Assembly: GCA_020632635.1 (NCBI GenBank)
Contig: JACKFE010000004.1
Span: 186,001-250,000 of the forward strand
DNA: 64,000 bases
Reading direction: 5' to 3'
DNA from: Nitrospiraceae bacterium
GTDB lineage: Bacteria; Nitrospirota; Nitrospiria; Nitrospirales; UBA8639
Of the stretch, positions 1 to 8,007 are shown piece by piece. Made by a program: the position numbers and the translations under genes. Position 1 is the stretch's first letter; each line of letters opens with the position of its first letter. The notes under the pieces are model-generated. The model ran no database searches. It was given only the letters and a program-made list of their open reading frames with translations, and was not told the origin of the DNA.

Positions 1-195
1 TCCATCAAAAAGTTTTCCTGATCCTTGTACTCCATGGCATTCGGCACAATGGAAAGCGAACAGTTGTTCACCAGTGGTGAGGTCGGGATGATCATGCTGA
101 TCCCGTGAGCATCCGGAGAGGCTCATGACAATGAGGACCCAGAGACAGGCAGATATGAGCAACATGTCCTGAAGACGAGCCGTGTGAGACATCAT
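1..195 (-). CDS. c-type cytochrome lipoprotein, 5' part only
   Basis: The gene runs off the left edge, so only the first 65 codons are present. The product starts with two Met codons and has a hydrophobic signal ending in a lipobox (LSGC, Cys29), then a haem c site CAECH near residues 50-54 and the start of the usual glycine-rich loop. I therefore read it as an outer- or inner-membrane-anchored, periplasmic mono- or multi-haem cytochrome c. The total length, number of haems and partner are not visible. No clear Shine-Dalgarno sequence precedes the start. The gene is divergent from selO, with about 140 bp between them. Confidence 0.75.
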   Translation of the reverse strand, partial: MMSHTARLQDMLLISACLWVLIVMSLSGCSRDQHDHPDLTTGEQLFAFHCAECHGVQGSGKLFDG

Positions 196-335
196 GTTAA
201 AAAGGGCTAAGGCCAGCCCTTTCCGAGCTTCCTGAAAAATCACCAAGCACTCTTCAAACCATATCATGCTTCCTGCCTACCAGCTAGCTGAGCCTCTGGG
301 TTGTGGAAGAGGGAGTGACCAGGGATAATGTCCAC

Positions 336-1805
336 ATGAACACACTCGAAAATCTCACATTTCATAATACCTACGCTTCTTTGCCTGAGGTATTTCATCA
401 GCGGGTCAACCCCACGCCATTTCCCAATCCGCATGTGGTGAGTGCCAATCCGGCAGCGGCGGTCTTGATCGACCTTGATCCGAAGGAAATGACCCGCCCG
501 GACTTTGCCGAGTTCGTGTGCGGTGCCAAACACTGGCCTGGAAGTGATCCAGTTGCCATGCTCTACTCAGGCCATCAATTCGGCCATTACGTACCTCAGT
601 TGGGAGATGGCCGCGCGATTCTCCTGGGCGAAGTGACAAATGCCAAAGGGGAACGATGGGATCTCCAGATCAAAGGTGCGGGCCTCACGCGGTTCTCCCG
701 TGACGGCGATGGGCGGGCCGTCTTGCGGTCTACCATTCGCGAATATCTGTGTGGAGAAGCCATGCATGGGCTAGGCATCCCCACCACGCGCGGGCTCTGC
801 ATCGTGGCGGGAGAAGAAATCGTGTTGCGGGAAATGCCGGAGCCAGGGGCCATGCTTATTCGCATGGCCCCCACACATGTCCGATTCGGCAGTTTCGAAG
901 TCTTTTTCTATCGCCGCCAGCATGAATACCTGAAAATCTTGGCCGACTATGTTCTTGAGCACCACTTTCCTCATTTGCGGGGCACCGAACAGCCTTATGC
1001 CGGGTTACTCCAGGAAGTCGCCACCCGGACCGGACATCTTGTGGCTCAATGGCAAGCGGCGGGTTGGGCGCATGGGGTCCTCAATACGGATAACATGTCG
1101 ATCCTGGGATTGACGCTGGACTATGGACCGTTCGGATTTATGGAGCGGTACGATCCCACGTTTATCTGCAATCATTCAGATCATCACGGGCGATATTCGT
1201 TTCAGAACCAACCTGACATCGGCTATTGGAATATCCGAGCCTTGGCGCAGGCTCTGTCACCCTTAGTGGATCAAGCCGATGTCCAAGCGGCTCCACAACG
1301 ATATGAACACGCCATGCTTGGGAAATATGCGGAACTCATGCGTGCCAAGCTGGGTCTGCTGGACACGCACGCCGGAGATGACAAGCTGGTGACCGATCTG
1401 TTGAATCTGATGGATTCCAGCCGTGCCGATTATACGAATGTGTTCCGCGCCTTGGGGGAATGCCGACAGGAGGACGCCATGGCACCGGATTCGGTGCGGC
1501 AGCATTTTCTTCATCGGGAGGCGTTTGATGATTGGGCCGTGCGCTACCGGGATCGTCTTTGTGCTGAACATAGCCATGACGCGGAACGCCAAAATAGAAT
1601 GAACCAGGTCAACCCCGTATATATTCTACGGAACCATCTGGCGCAGCGGGCCATTACCCTAGCGGTGCGCGAGCAGGACTATGCCGAAATCGATCGACTG
1701 CTACAGTTGCTGAGTGATCCGTTTAGCGAACAACCTGAAACGGAAGCCTATACCCTGCCGCCGCCTCCCGGGGAACCACAGGTGATTGTTTCCTGCTCTT
1801 CGTAA
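336..1805 (+). CDS. selO: SelO/YdiU family protein adenylyltransferase (pseudokinase)
   Basis: About 489 aa, the normal length of the family. SelO has a protein-kinase fold with inverted ATP binding and transfers AMP to Ser/Thr/Tyr of target proteins, in work on other bacteria in connection with redox stress. Visible hallmarks are YSGHQFGH and PQLGDGRA near residues 77-93, DLQIKGAG and RFSRDGDGRA near 110-130, the active-site HGVLNTDN segment followed by LDYGPFGF, and the C-terminal CSS, where Cys occupies the position of selenocysteine in animal SelO. A GTG start at 303 is possible, but the ATG at 336 has an AGGGA ribosome site about 10 nt upstream and starts where homologues do. The gene seems monocistronic. 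Confidence 0.93.
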   Translation: MNTLENLTFHNTYASLPEVFHQRVNPTPFPNPHVVSANPAAAVLIDLDPKEMTRPDFAEFVCGAKHWPGSDPVAMLYSGHQFGHYVPQLGDGRAILLGEVTNAKGERWDLQIKGAGLTRFSRDGDGRAVLRSTIREYLCGEAMHGLGIPTTRGLCIVAGEEIVLREMPEPGAMLIRMAPTHVRFGSFEVFFYRRQHEYLKILADYVLEHHFPHLRGTEQPYAGLLQEVATRTGHLVAQWQAAGWAHGVLNTDNMSILGLTLDYGPFGFMERYDPTFICNHSDHHGRYSFQNQPDIGYWNIRALAQALSPLVDQADVQAAPQRYEHAMLGKYAELMRAKLGLLDTHAGDDKLVTDLLNLMDSSRADYTNVFRALGECRQEDAMAPDSVRQHFLHREAFDDWAVRYRDRLCAEHSHDAERQNRMNQVNPVYILRNHLAQRAITLAVREQDYAEIDRLLQLLSDPFSEQPETEAYTLPPPPGEPQVIVSCSS

Positions 1806-1927
1806 AAATAAACATTCTACGGTGGGTCATTGATGTCCAGATCGTTCACTTCCGACATGGAGCCTCGCAACCGAATGCTTCCTCCAATTTGTACGGGGAG
1901 GTGAAGGCGGAGTAAAGATCTCATCCC

Positions 1928-2611
1928 ATGCGCCTGATCTTGTTCTTCATCCTATTCATGGGAATCGTCTTGATTCCCCAACTCTGGGTATGGTGGGTGT
2001 TTCGCCAATACCGGACCCCACGGGAAGACTTTCCGGGCACCGGTGGCGAGTTGGCGCGACACCTCTTAAATCGTTTTGGTCTTCAGCATGTGCGAGTGGA
2101 GCCGTCGCCTCTGGGTGATCATTACAACCCTGAAACGAAACTGGTAGGCCTGGCTCCTCGACATTACAGCGGGAAATTCCTCACGGCAGCCGTCGTGGCG
2201 GCCCATGAGGTGGGACATGCCATCCAAGATCATGAGGGCTACCGTCTTTTAAAAGATCGGACCGATCTGGTGCGGGTGGCGCAGAAGGCTGAAAAGGCCG
2301 GGTCGTATCTCATGTTGGGGCTCCCGGTTCTGGCGGGCATTGTGAGAATTCCGGCGGTGGGCGTGGCCGTCTTGTTGATGGCGTTGGGGACCATGAGCAT
2401 CAGCGCCTTGGTCCATCTCGTGACCTTGCCGGTAGAATGGAATGCCAGCTTTCGACGAGCCTTACCGATGTTGGAGCAGGGGGGATATCTGCACCCGACC
2501 GATATGCGGGGCGCACGGCGCATTCTTAAAGCGGCCGCCCTCACCTACCTGGCCTCAGCGTTGTTTGGACTGGTGAACTTGTGGCGTTGGCTCCGTCTCG
2601 TCCGCCGCTAA
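1928..2611 (+). CDS. YugP-like neutral zinc metallopeptidase, membrane
   Basis: 227 aa, matching the Zn_peptidase_2 (YugP) family in length and layout. An N-terminal membrane helix (residues 3-22) is followed by a cytosolic or periplasmic part, the zinc motif HEVGH (HEXXH) near residue 93 with downstream NPETKLVGLAP-type strand before it, and two more hydrophobic segments (about 125-165). The family is poorly characterised; membrane protein turnover is the usual guess. The start ATG is preceded by purine-rich sequence (AAAGA). Its 3' end overlaps a weakly supported antisense reading frame. Confidence 0.85.
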   Translation: MRLILFFILFMGIVLIPQLWVWWVFRQYRTPREDFPGTGGELARHLLNRFGLQHVRVEPSPLGDHYNPETKLVGLAPRHYSGKFLTAAVVAAHEVGHAIQDHEGYRLLKDRTDLVRVAQKAEKAGSYLMLGLPVLAGIVRIPAVGVAVLLMALGTMSISALVHLVTLPVEWNASFRRALPMLEQGGYLHPTDMRGARRILKAAALTYLASALFGLVNLWRWLRLVRR

Positions 2612-2879
2612 TGGGCAAAGAATCTTGATGCTCCCATCTCCCCCCGTGGGTCTGTGCCCTCTCCGTCACAACGGCGACTCTAGAAAAAACGCAGTCGGGC
2701 TGATCGTTCCTAGGGAGAGGGGAGAAGACCGGCAGCAAAGAGGGCAACATATGCCTGATGTCGGTCGTTTGTGGAGTGGGGGTGCACGCAGTCAAAAAAC
2801 ATCCCCCACCCACCATCGCGACAATCATCCACCGTGTGACACTGGACCAGACCAGAGAAAACAGTCTGCGAATGTTCAT
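2541..2879 (-). CDS. possible small lipoprotein of unknown function
   Basis: About 112 aa from the ATG at 2879, which is preceded by a very good ribosome site (AGGGAGG, 5 nt spacing). The N-terminus has basic residues, then a hydrophobic stretch ending in a lipobox-like FLTAC at about residue 32. The remainder is low complexity, rich in Pro, Gly and Thr, and resembles nothing I know. The last 70 bases lie antisense to the end of the YugP-like gene, which argues against the C-terminal half being under selection. It may be a short real lipoprotein or a chance frame. Confidence 0.3.
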   Translation of the reverse strand: MNIRRLFSLVWSSVTRWMIVAMVGGGCFLTACTPTPQTTDIRHMLPSLLPVFSPLPRNDQPDCVFSRVAVVTERAQTHGGRWEHQDSLPISGGRDGANATSSPVQTTLRPGR

Positions 2880-2949
2880 GCGGGCCTCCCTGCTGTTCCA
2901 GAAATGAGGGCGTGTATTTTTCCAAGCTCCTTGGTCCGCGGACATGCTC

Positions 2950-3309
2950 TTAAAACGTGATCACCTTGTCGCGCTCAGCGGCCGCTTGAATATAATCCGG
3001 CATGCCTTTAATGGCGGCTCCCGCCACTAGATCTGTCGCCTGCATCTGACGAGCTACCGCGCAAGCGCCGCAGACCCAGAGAGGAATCTGCGCGGCCTGC
3101 ACAGCCGCCAACAGATCTTTGAGCGGGGTAAGATTGACGCCCACGACATGGTCGGCGGTTCCCTTGCGGCCCAAGGTCACCGCTTCGCTCCAGAGCCAGA
3201 GGACGACGTCGTGCCCTTGGTCCTTGGCGGTCTTGGCGGCTATGAACGGGAGTGTGGCGAGTGTGGGATCATCCGTGCCTCGACTGCCGGAAATCAGAAA
3301 ACGTGCCAT
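2950..3309 (-). CDS. DsrE/DsrF-like family protein
   Basis: 119 aa from the ATG at 3309, which has an excellent AAGGAGGA site 7 nt upstream; the in-frame upstream codons to 3327 are therefore probably not translated. The sequence has the alpha/beta DsrE fold pattern: a strand ISGSRGTDD, helix, strand VVLWLWSEAV, and a central CGACAVAR segment with two Cys (about residues 79-82) at the position where sulfur-relay members carry the active cysteine. DsrE-type proteins bind or transfer sulfane sulfur in the cytoplasm. The gene lies 33 bp downstream of a thiosulfate-dehydrogenase-like cytochrome on the same strand, which suggests a sulfur-related pair. Confidence 0.8.
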   Translation of the reverse strand: MARFLISGSRGTDDPTLATLPFIAAKTAKDQGHDVVLWLWSEAVTLGRKGTADHVVGVNLTPLKDLLAAVQAAQIPLWVCGACAVARQMQATDLVAGAAIKGMPDYIQAAAERDKVITF

Positions 3310-3342
3310 GGTTGGATCCTCCTTCATTACAAACGTACAGGG

Positions 3343-4194
3343 TTAGTAAGGTACATCAGTGGGCTTTCCACCTTTGGGATAATCCAACATTTTCGGTGGA
3401 TAATCAGGCCGTGGGTGACTGTTTACGAAGGCGGCAATATCAAAGGTGTCTGCATCGCTGAACGTGCCAGGTTGGGTGATCGGCATATTGCCCTTGATAA
3501 AGGCGGCAGCCTGACTCACCCGGGCCAGTCCGGAAGCGATGTTGAAGAAGTGCGGTCCCCACAGAGGAGGAGCCATCTCTGTGCCGTGGCCGTCGGCCCC
3601 GTGGCAGCCGGCACAGCTGCGCTCAAAAAGGCGCGCACCATGATTTGTATCCGGCTGGGCTTTGAGAGACAGAGCCGGAAATCTCAGCCAGGTTAGTTCG
3701 GCCGGAGGGGACACATGCTGGGAGAGCCAGGATATGTAAACCTGAATCGCCTTCATGGCTGCGCTTTGGGGTGGTAAAGCCTTTCCGTTCAAACTCCGCT
3801 CAACACATTCATGGATCCGCTCTTCCAAAGAAATCACGCGGCCTATTCGAGCTTTATACTGCGGGTAGGCATAGATCACGCCCACATACGTGCCGCTCCC
3901 CACTCGGCGGCCTGCATCAAGGTGGCAATTGGAACAGGTTCAACGATTGCCAATAAAGCCCTTTGCAAACGTGCTCGTCTGCACGATCACGCGATACCCT
4001 AATCGAATGTCGTCCTCCTCCGGAGTGGGCGGAATGGAATTCAGAGAAGGAATGGGAGGAGCCTTGGTTAATGAGCCAGTAGCACTTTCTTTGATCCCAA
4101 CAACAGAGAGACTCATCCCCATTCCCAAGAGACACACCACCACCCTCCCCCATCGCAAGACAGTCTCCGACCAGATATTTTGTTTGGCTGCCAT
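3343..4194 (-). pseudogene. TsdA-like dihaem cytochrome c, interrupted by in-frame TGA
   Basis: Two open segments in the same frame (4194-3943 and 3939-3343) are separated only by TGA at 3942-3940. Read through, the product is about 283 aa: N-terminal signal anchor (residues 15-37), haem motif CSNCH directly after the stop, then LDAGRR, PQYKARIGR, RSLNGKALP and a second haem motif CAGCH with PPLWGPHFFN. This order is that of thiosulfate dehydrogenase TsdA and related SoxA-like dihaem cytochromes (oxidation of thiosulfate to tetrathionate in the periplasm). The stop replaces a residue that is usually Leu in this family, three codons before the first haem Cys pair. Without readthrough the protein would lack both haems. 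It could be a recent nonsense mutation or a base-call error. The upstream start ATG at 4194 has only a weak ribosome site. Confidence 0.8.
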
Positions 4195-4539
4195 GAGGGA
4201 TTCAAGACGCAAAAACAACGCCACAGTCAAAGACCAATCCCAAGAAAACTTGGACCAATCATGCCTGTAGGACGGCAACAGCCACGTTCTTCTGAAATCC
4301 GCAACCCGAGTCAGGAGAGGAACAGGCCGCAGAGGAAGCATTGGCAGACGCCCTCCAACGGATTAAGGTGGGGAATTTTAGGGCATCAGCGAAATCCACA
4401 GGGTGGCGTTAGGCTACAGCCATGAACCGATTTGAGGCATGACGGAACCGGAAATTTCGAGGCGGCCGCTCGTTCGGAGAGTGGGGTTACCTGAACAAAG
4501 CGGCTATTCTGAACGTGTCGACACCAGAGAAAAGGTTCA
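4195..4539. other. intergenic stretch, divergent promoters expected
   Basis: This 345-bp gap separates the divergent TsdA-like pseudogene and the DUF1614 gene. I see no coding sequence with a ribosome site and codon pattern, no repeat and no clear hairpin. It should carry the promoters of both flanking genes, but no good -35/-10 pair stood out. Confidence 0.4.
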
Positions 4540-5220
4540 ATGAACGGACGATTAGGCTGCCTTCCGATTCTTCTCTTTCTGCTCCTCTTGGCGTTCATGC
4601 CGGTGCTGTTTGCTCAAGTGATGGGCCTGGCTCTGGCCAAGCTTCGGATGGATCCGCAGATGGCACTGGTGGTGATCATCGGCATCTTGTTCGGGAGTGT
4701 GATCAATATTCCTGTGAAGCGGCTGGTGCGGGAGGAAGAGGTTCCCGTTCATCCGTTCCCGTATTTTGGATTCCTGGAGCGCTGGCCGGAATGGCAGCAG
4801 AGTCAGCGGGAGACCATCGTGGCCGTCAATCTTGGGGGTTGCGTGATTCCCTCGTTGGTGGCCCTCTATGAAATCGGGCACCTCTTGAGGAAGGATGGCC
4901 TGTTGCTCCTTGCCGTCGTCGTGGCTGTGGCCATCAATACGGCGGTGTGCTACAAGCTGGCGAAACCCGTGAAAGGCATGGGCATTGCCATGCCGGCCAT
5001 GGTCCCTCCCCTTGTTGCGGCCATGTCGGCGTTGCTGTTGGCGCCCGACCAAGCCCCTCCCCTGGCCTTTGTGGCGGGAGTCCTCGGCCCTCTTCTGGGA
5101 GCCGATATCCTGCACCTTAAGGATATTCCACGAATCTCCACCGGCATGGCCAGCATCGGCGGAGCCGGCACCTTTGACGGCATTGTTCTATCCGGCATCC
5201 TCGCCGCCTATCTCGCGTAA
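4540..5220 (+). CDS. DUF1614 family integral membrane protein
   Basis: 226 aa, nearly all hydrophobic, with about six membrane segments (residues 5-33, 40-55, 90-110, 118-135, 145-165, 170-225). Conserved-looking features are the cytosolic or periplasmic loop with PVHPFPYFG, NLGGCVIPSLVALYE, and the C-terminal GGAGTFDGIVLSGI. This pattern matches DUF1614 proteins, whose function is unknown. The start has an AAAAGG ribosome site 6-7 nt upstream. It stands alone between divergent and convergent neighbours, with a probable terminator behind it. Confidence 0.75.
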   Translation: MNGRLGCLPILLFLLLLAFMPVLFAQVMGLALAKLRMDPQMALVVIIGILFGSVINIPVKRLVREEEVPVHPFPYFGFLERWPEWQQSQRETIVAVNLGGCVIPSLVALYEIGHLLRKDGLLLLAVVVAVAINTAVCYKLAKPVKGMGIAMPAMVPPLVAAMSALLLAPDQAPPLAFVAGVLGPLLGADILHLKDIPRISTGMASIGGAGTFDGIVLSGILAAYLA

Positions 5221-5235
5221 TTTCTTCAGAATACC

Positions 5236-5279
5236 GAATGATCGAAAATTTTTAATTTCAATTTTTCGAAGGATCATTC
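5236..5279 (+). terminator. probable rho-independent terminator
   Basis: An inverted repeat starts just behind the DUF1614 stop: GAATGATC (5236-5243) pairs with GATCATTC (5272-5279), and the stem continues inward with CGAAAATT against AATTTTTCG with a small bulge. A T-run (TTTTTT) follows at about 5284-5289. The stem is AT-rich, so strength is uncertain. Confidence 0.5.
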
Positions 5280-5457
5280 CTGCATTTTTTGCAATGCAAA
5301 TGGAGAGATATCTGATTTTTCTGATCATGAATCTACAGGAGTGTTGAGTAGGTACTGGTTTCGCTAGAGGCTTAGAGTTTGGAGAAAGTAGGGCATTCAC
5401 ACACATAAATTTTGGATCGTGGGTAAAACAGCAAACAGTGACGCACCCTTCGCTCTC

Positions 5458-6753
5458 CTATTGGCAATAGCCTCCGCTGGAAGAATTCCGGTTCATCCAC
5501 ACTCCTCCCGCATAGTTGCATGAGGTTTCATTCGTCAATCTCCCTCTGGCTGCCTGTGCTGCCAGGGCTTCAGCTTCCATTTTGTCAAATTCTTTCCCCT
5601 TCTCCCTCAGGTAGGCCAATCGCTCGTTGTTATTGTGGAATGTGACGCCGATGGGATCGGCGGGGCAGCGCAGAAATCCCAGTGTCTTCTGTTCCTGCTC
5701 ATTGCGGAAGCCGATGCAGTTCGAATAATTATTGAGCCAGCGTGCCCAATAGGTCCCTTTCGGATGTCCCAGAGCTGCGGCCTTCTTGAACCATTCGATG
5801 GCCCGTGCCCGGTTTTGAGGGACGCCCATGCCGAATTCAAACATGCGCGCCAAGGCGAACGCGCCTTCCTGGTATTTCTCAGCACTCAGGGAATAGAGAC
5901 GAAACGCTTCAGCCCAGTTTTCCGGTATGCCCTTCCCTAATTCGTACATCAATCCGAGCGTTTTCTGACCGATGGCGTTTCCCTGATCTGCGGATTTACG
6001 ATACCAGGCTACCGCCTGACTCTCGTCTTTGGGGACACCCTGCCCATATTCATACTGAACCCCAAGGGCAAGCTGACATTGGTCATTGCCCATGTCCGCG
6101 CATTGGCGGTAGAGCTTGGCGGCTTGTTCAAAGTGCTTCTGTTGGTAGGCGCGATAGGCTGCTTCCTTGATGTCCTGTCCGGCCTTGGGATGCAGCCGAT
6201 CCTGTTCGTGCTTCTCACGAAATTTCGGCGCGGCCTTGTCACCCATCGCGGCAGCCCTATTGAGGAGTGCCTTTGCCTTGGCCTCATTGTGCGGTACGCC
6301 CAACCCAAGCCGGTACAGTTCAGCCAGGCGGCGGACGGCAGCAGGGTTCCCGTTATCCATGCCTTTTTGGTACCACCTAGCGGCCGTGGCAGGGTTCTCG
6401 GCCACTCCGGTTCCTTTTTCATAGAGAATACCCAGGACCAGCGGTGCCCGCTGGTCGCCCCCATTGGCGGCTTTTTCCAGCAATGGAAGTGCCTTCTTCG
6501 CATCCCGTTGCACATAGAGATGAATGGCTCCGGCGCAGAACATGGAGTCAACATTACCTGATTGTGCCGCATCTAGATGTTTTTTCAGGGCGATGCCGGC
6601 TGGTGATCTTCCGAGGCAGTCTTCTTGAAATGTGGCAGCCGCGAAGAGTTGAGTGACGGGAACTAATCCGCCCAGCACACACCAGCATAGCCACACCTGT
6701 AGCGCAATGTGGGAACGAAAAAATGGAGAACGGGAGGAAGCCAGGGTTCGCAT
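5458..6753 (-). CDS. exported Sel1-like repeat (SLR) protein
   Basis: 431 aa from the ATG at 6753, chosen because GGGGAT precedes it and a classical signal peptide follows (basic N-terminus, hydrophobic core to about residue 38). At least six Sel1-type repeats of about 36 residues fill the region 65-345, recognisable from units such as ALGVQYEYGQGVPKDESQA, LGLMYELGKGIPENW and MFEFGMGVPQNRARA. The C-terminal 100 residues lack repeats, contain four Cys and end in NSSSGGYCQ. SLR proteins scaffold protein-protein contacts in the periplasm or host interactions. The partner is unknown; no operon neighbours. Confidence 0.85.
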   Translation of the reverse strand: MRTLASSRSPFFRSHIALQVWLCWCVLGGLVPVTQLFAAATFQEDCLGRSPAGIALKKHLDAAQSGNVDSMFCAGAIHLYVQRDAKKALPLLEKAANGGDQRAPLVLGILYEKGTGVAENPATAARWYQKGMDNGNPAAVRRLAELYRLGLGVPHNEAKAKALLNRAAAMGDKAAPKFREKHEQDRLHPKAGQDIKEAAYRAYQQKHFEQAAKLYRQCADMGNDQCQLALGVQYEYGQGVPKDESQAVAWYRKSADQGNAIGQKTLGLMYELGKGIPENWAEAFRLYSLSAEKYQEGAFALARMFEFGMGVPQNRARAIEWFKKAAALGHPKGTYWARWLNNYSNCIGFRNEQEQKTLGFLRCPADPIGVTFHNNNERLAYLREKGKEFDKMEAEALAAQAARGRLTNETSCNYAGGVWMNRNSSSGGYCQ

Positions 6754-6976
6754 AGGACATCCCCTGAGTAGACAGAAAAAAGAGAGCCCAAGACTACGTT
6801 CTGAGATTGGATGTGTCAACACAATGCCAATGTCATGCTGGGACACCGGGAGGGTCGGACATTTCCTGAAAAAGTCAGAGAGTCAGGATTTTTTCCGTAG
6901 AATTTTTTTTCTTCCCCTTCGGGTACTTGGAGTTGTGGCCCATTCGTCATTCGACGCGGGGTTTGTCCGAATGGCT

Positions 6977-7288
6977 TCATGCATCGGTCCCTCGAATCTG
7001 ATCCAGGATGGTTTCCACCGGGGTGCCCAATTTTTTATGGCGGTTGCAGCTTTGGCAGGCCGGCACCACATTGCCTCTGGTGCTTTTTCCTCCGCGAGCC
7101 AAGGGGACCACGTGATCCATGGTAAGGGCTTCAGCCCCGACCTGCTGCTGGCAGAAATGGCAGACCCCTGATTGGATTTGGGTTTTCCACCATGGAGTCT
7201 TCCGTAGTTTTTTCCCTTTTTCCCGTTCCAGTTTGATGTGCCGTTGCACGGCATCATCGTCGCCTATTAGAAAACTGCCAATCGACAT
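6977..7288 (-). CDS. HNH endonuclease, copy A
   Basis: 103 aa. The core has the full HNH zinc and catalytic pattern: CHFC (about residues 43-46), MDHVVPLARGGKS (about 57-69), GNVVPACQSCN (about 72-82). Such small HNH proteins cut DNA; many sit in genomes as orphan genes of unclear role. The codons for residues 8 to 98 are nearly identical to copy B at 8008-8334, while both protein ends differ (GTDA here). The two copies flank a toxin-antitoxin pair. The start has only a weak AAAGAA site, so the exact N-terminus is uncertain. Confidence 0.85.
   Translation of the reverse strand: MSIGSFLIGDDDAVQRHIKLEREKGKKLRKTPWWKTQIQSGVCHFCQQQVGAEALTMDHVVPLARGGKSTRGNVVPACQSCNRHKKLGTPVETILDQIRGTDA
6993..7266. 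repeat. direct repeat A, 274 bp (HNH core)
   Basis: This segment and 8036-8309 are direct repeats of 274 bp. By eye I find one difference (CTTCAGC here, CCTCAGC there). The sequence similarity ends abruptly on both sides. Each repeat covers the HNH core but not the two ends of the protein. The 769 bp between the repeats hold only the toxin-antitoxin genes. Confidence 0.92.
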
Positions 7289-7367
7289 TTCTTTTAATGA
7301 GGCAGTTCGGTCAGCTAGCCTTTTAAGAGCAATGGCGGTATGATTTATTCATACCGGAGGTATTGCC

Positions 7368-7604
7368 ATGGCATCTGCCGTTAAAAAAACCATTTCGCTT
7401 CCCCCTGATTTGTCCAAAGAACTGGAAGAAATTGCCCAAGAAGAAGGCAAGACGATCAGTGCTGTGATTCAAGAAGCACTGAGGTTGGCCAAACGAGAGC
7501 GCCTGAAAACGAGATTTTTCGACACTCAGAAGTATTGGACTCAAAAGGCCAAAGAAAAAGGTGTTCTAACCGACAGAGACCTCCAAAAGTATTTGGCCAA
7601 ATAG
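7368..7604 (+). CDS. ribbon-helix-helix antitoxin (CopG/VapB type)
   Basis: 78 aa. The N-terminal KKTISLPPDLSKELEEIA followed by GKTISAVIQEAL is the classic ribbon-helix-helix DNA-binding fold (residues 5-45). The C-terminal basic and amphipathic part (50-78) would neutralise the toxin. The start has a GGAGG site 8-9 nt upstream. Its TAG stop overlaps the GTG start of the PIN gene by one base, so the two are translationally coupled. It should bind its own promoter region just upstream and neutralise the PIN toxin by complex formation. Confidence 0.88.
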   Translation: MASAVKKTISLPPDLSKELEEIAQEEGKTISAVIQEALRLAKRERLKTRFFDTQKYWTQKAKEKGVLTDRDLQKYLAK

Positions 7605-8002
7605 TGAGAGTCGTTTTCGATAGCAACATCTTTATTTCCGCGCTGGTTTTCCCTGGGAGCCAGGCGGAAGAAGCGGTGACTCGTGTTTTGGAGGGCGTTG
7701 ATACTCTCATACTCTCCAAAGCCATCCTTGATGAAGTGTTGATCACCTTAGGGCGGAAATTCAGTCGTGATCCTGAAGCTTTGAGTCAAACCGCCGTGCT
7801 TCTTTCTGAAATGGCAGCGGTCGTGAACCCGACTCGAACGGTGAGCATCTTCAAGGATGATCCCGATAATCGGATTCTGGAGTGTGCTGAAGCAGGCCAG
7901 GCTGAATGCATTGTGACGGGAGATAAGGCCATGTTGCAATTGAAGGAGTATCAGGGAATCCGACTCATTTCCCTTCGGGACTATCTCATCTCGGGATTGT
8001 AA
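7604..8002 (+). CDS. PIN-domain toxin, VapC-like ribonuclease
   Basis: 132 aa starting at the GTG that overlaps the antitoxin stop. The PIN fold acidic residues are visible: Asp in VVFDSNIF (about residue 6), Glu in ILDEVL (about 44), Asp residues in DDPDNRILECA (about 86-90) and in VTGDKAML (about 105). It matches the putative toxin PIN family TIGR00305. Such proteins are magnesium-dependent RNases that cut tRNA or other RNA when the antitoxin is degraded. The longer frame upstream to 7535 runs antisense-free through the antitoxin gene and is not expected to be used. Confidence 0.88.
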   Translation: MRVVFDSNIFISALVFPGSQAEEAVTRVLEGVDTLILSKAILDEVLITLGRKFSRDPEALSQTAVLLSEMAAVVNPTRTVSIFKDDPDNRILECAEAGQAECIVTGDKAMLQLKEYQGIRLISLRDYLISGL

Positions 8003-8007
8003 AGCCC

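Noticed and set aside
3148..3696. 182-codon plus-strand frame opposite the DsrE-like gene and cytochrome
   Set aside because: Antisense to two well-supported genes with clear motifs; a shadow frame.
3940..3942. TGA in the TsdA-like gene as selenocysteine codon
   Set aside because: The site normally holds Leu, not Cys; no SECIS-like hairpin was visible after it and no Sec genes are in the window.
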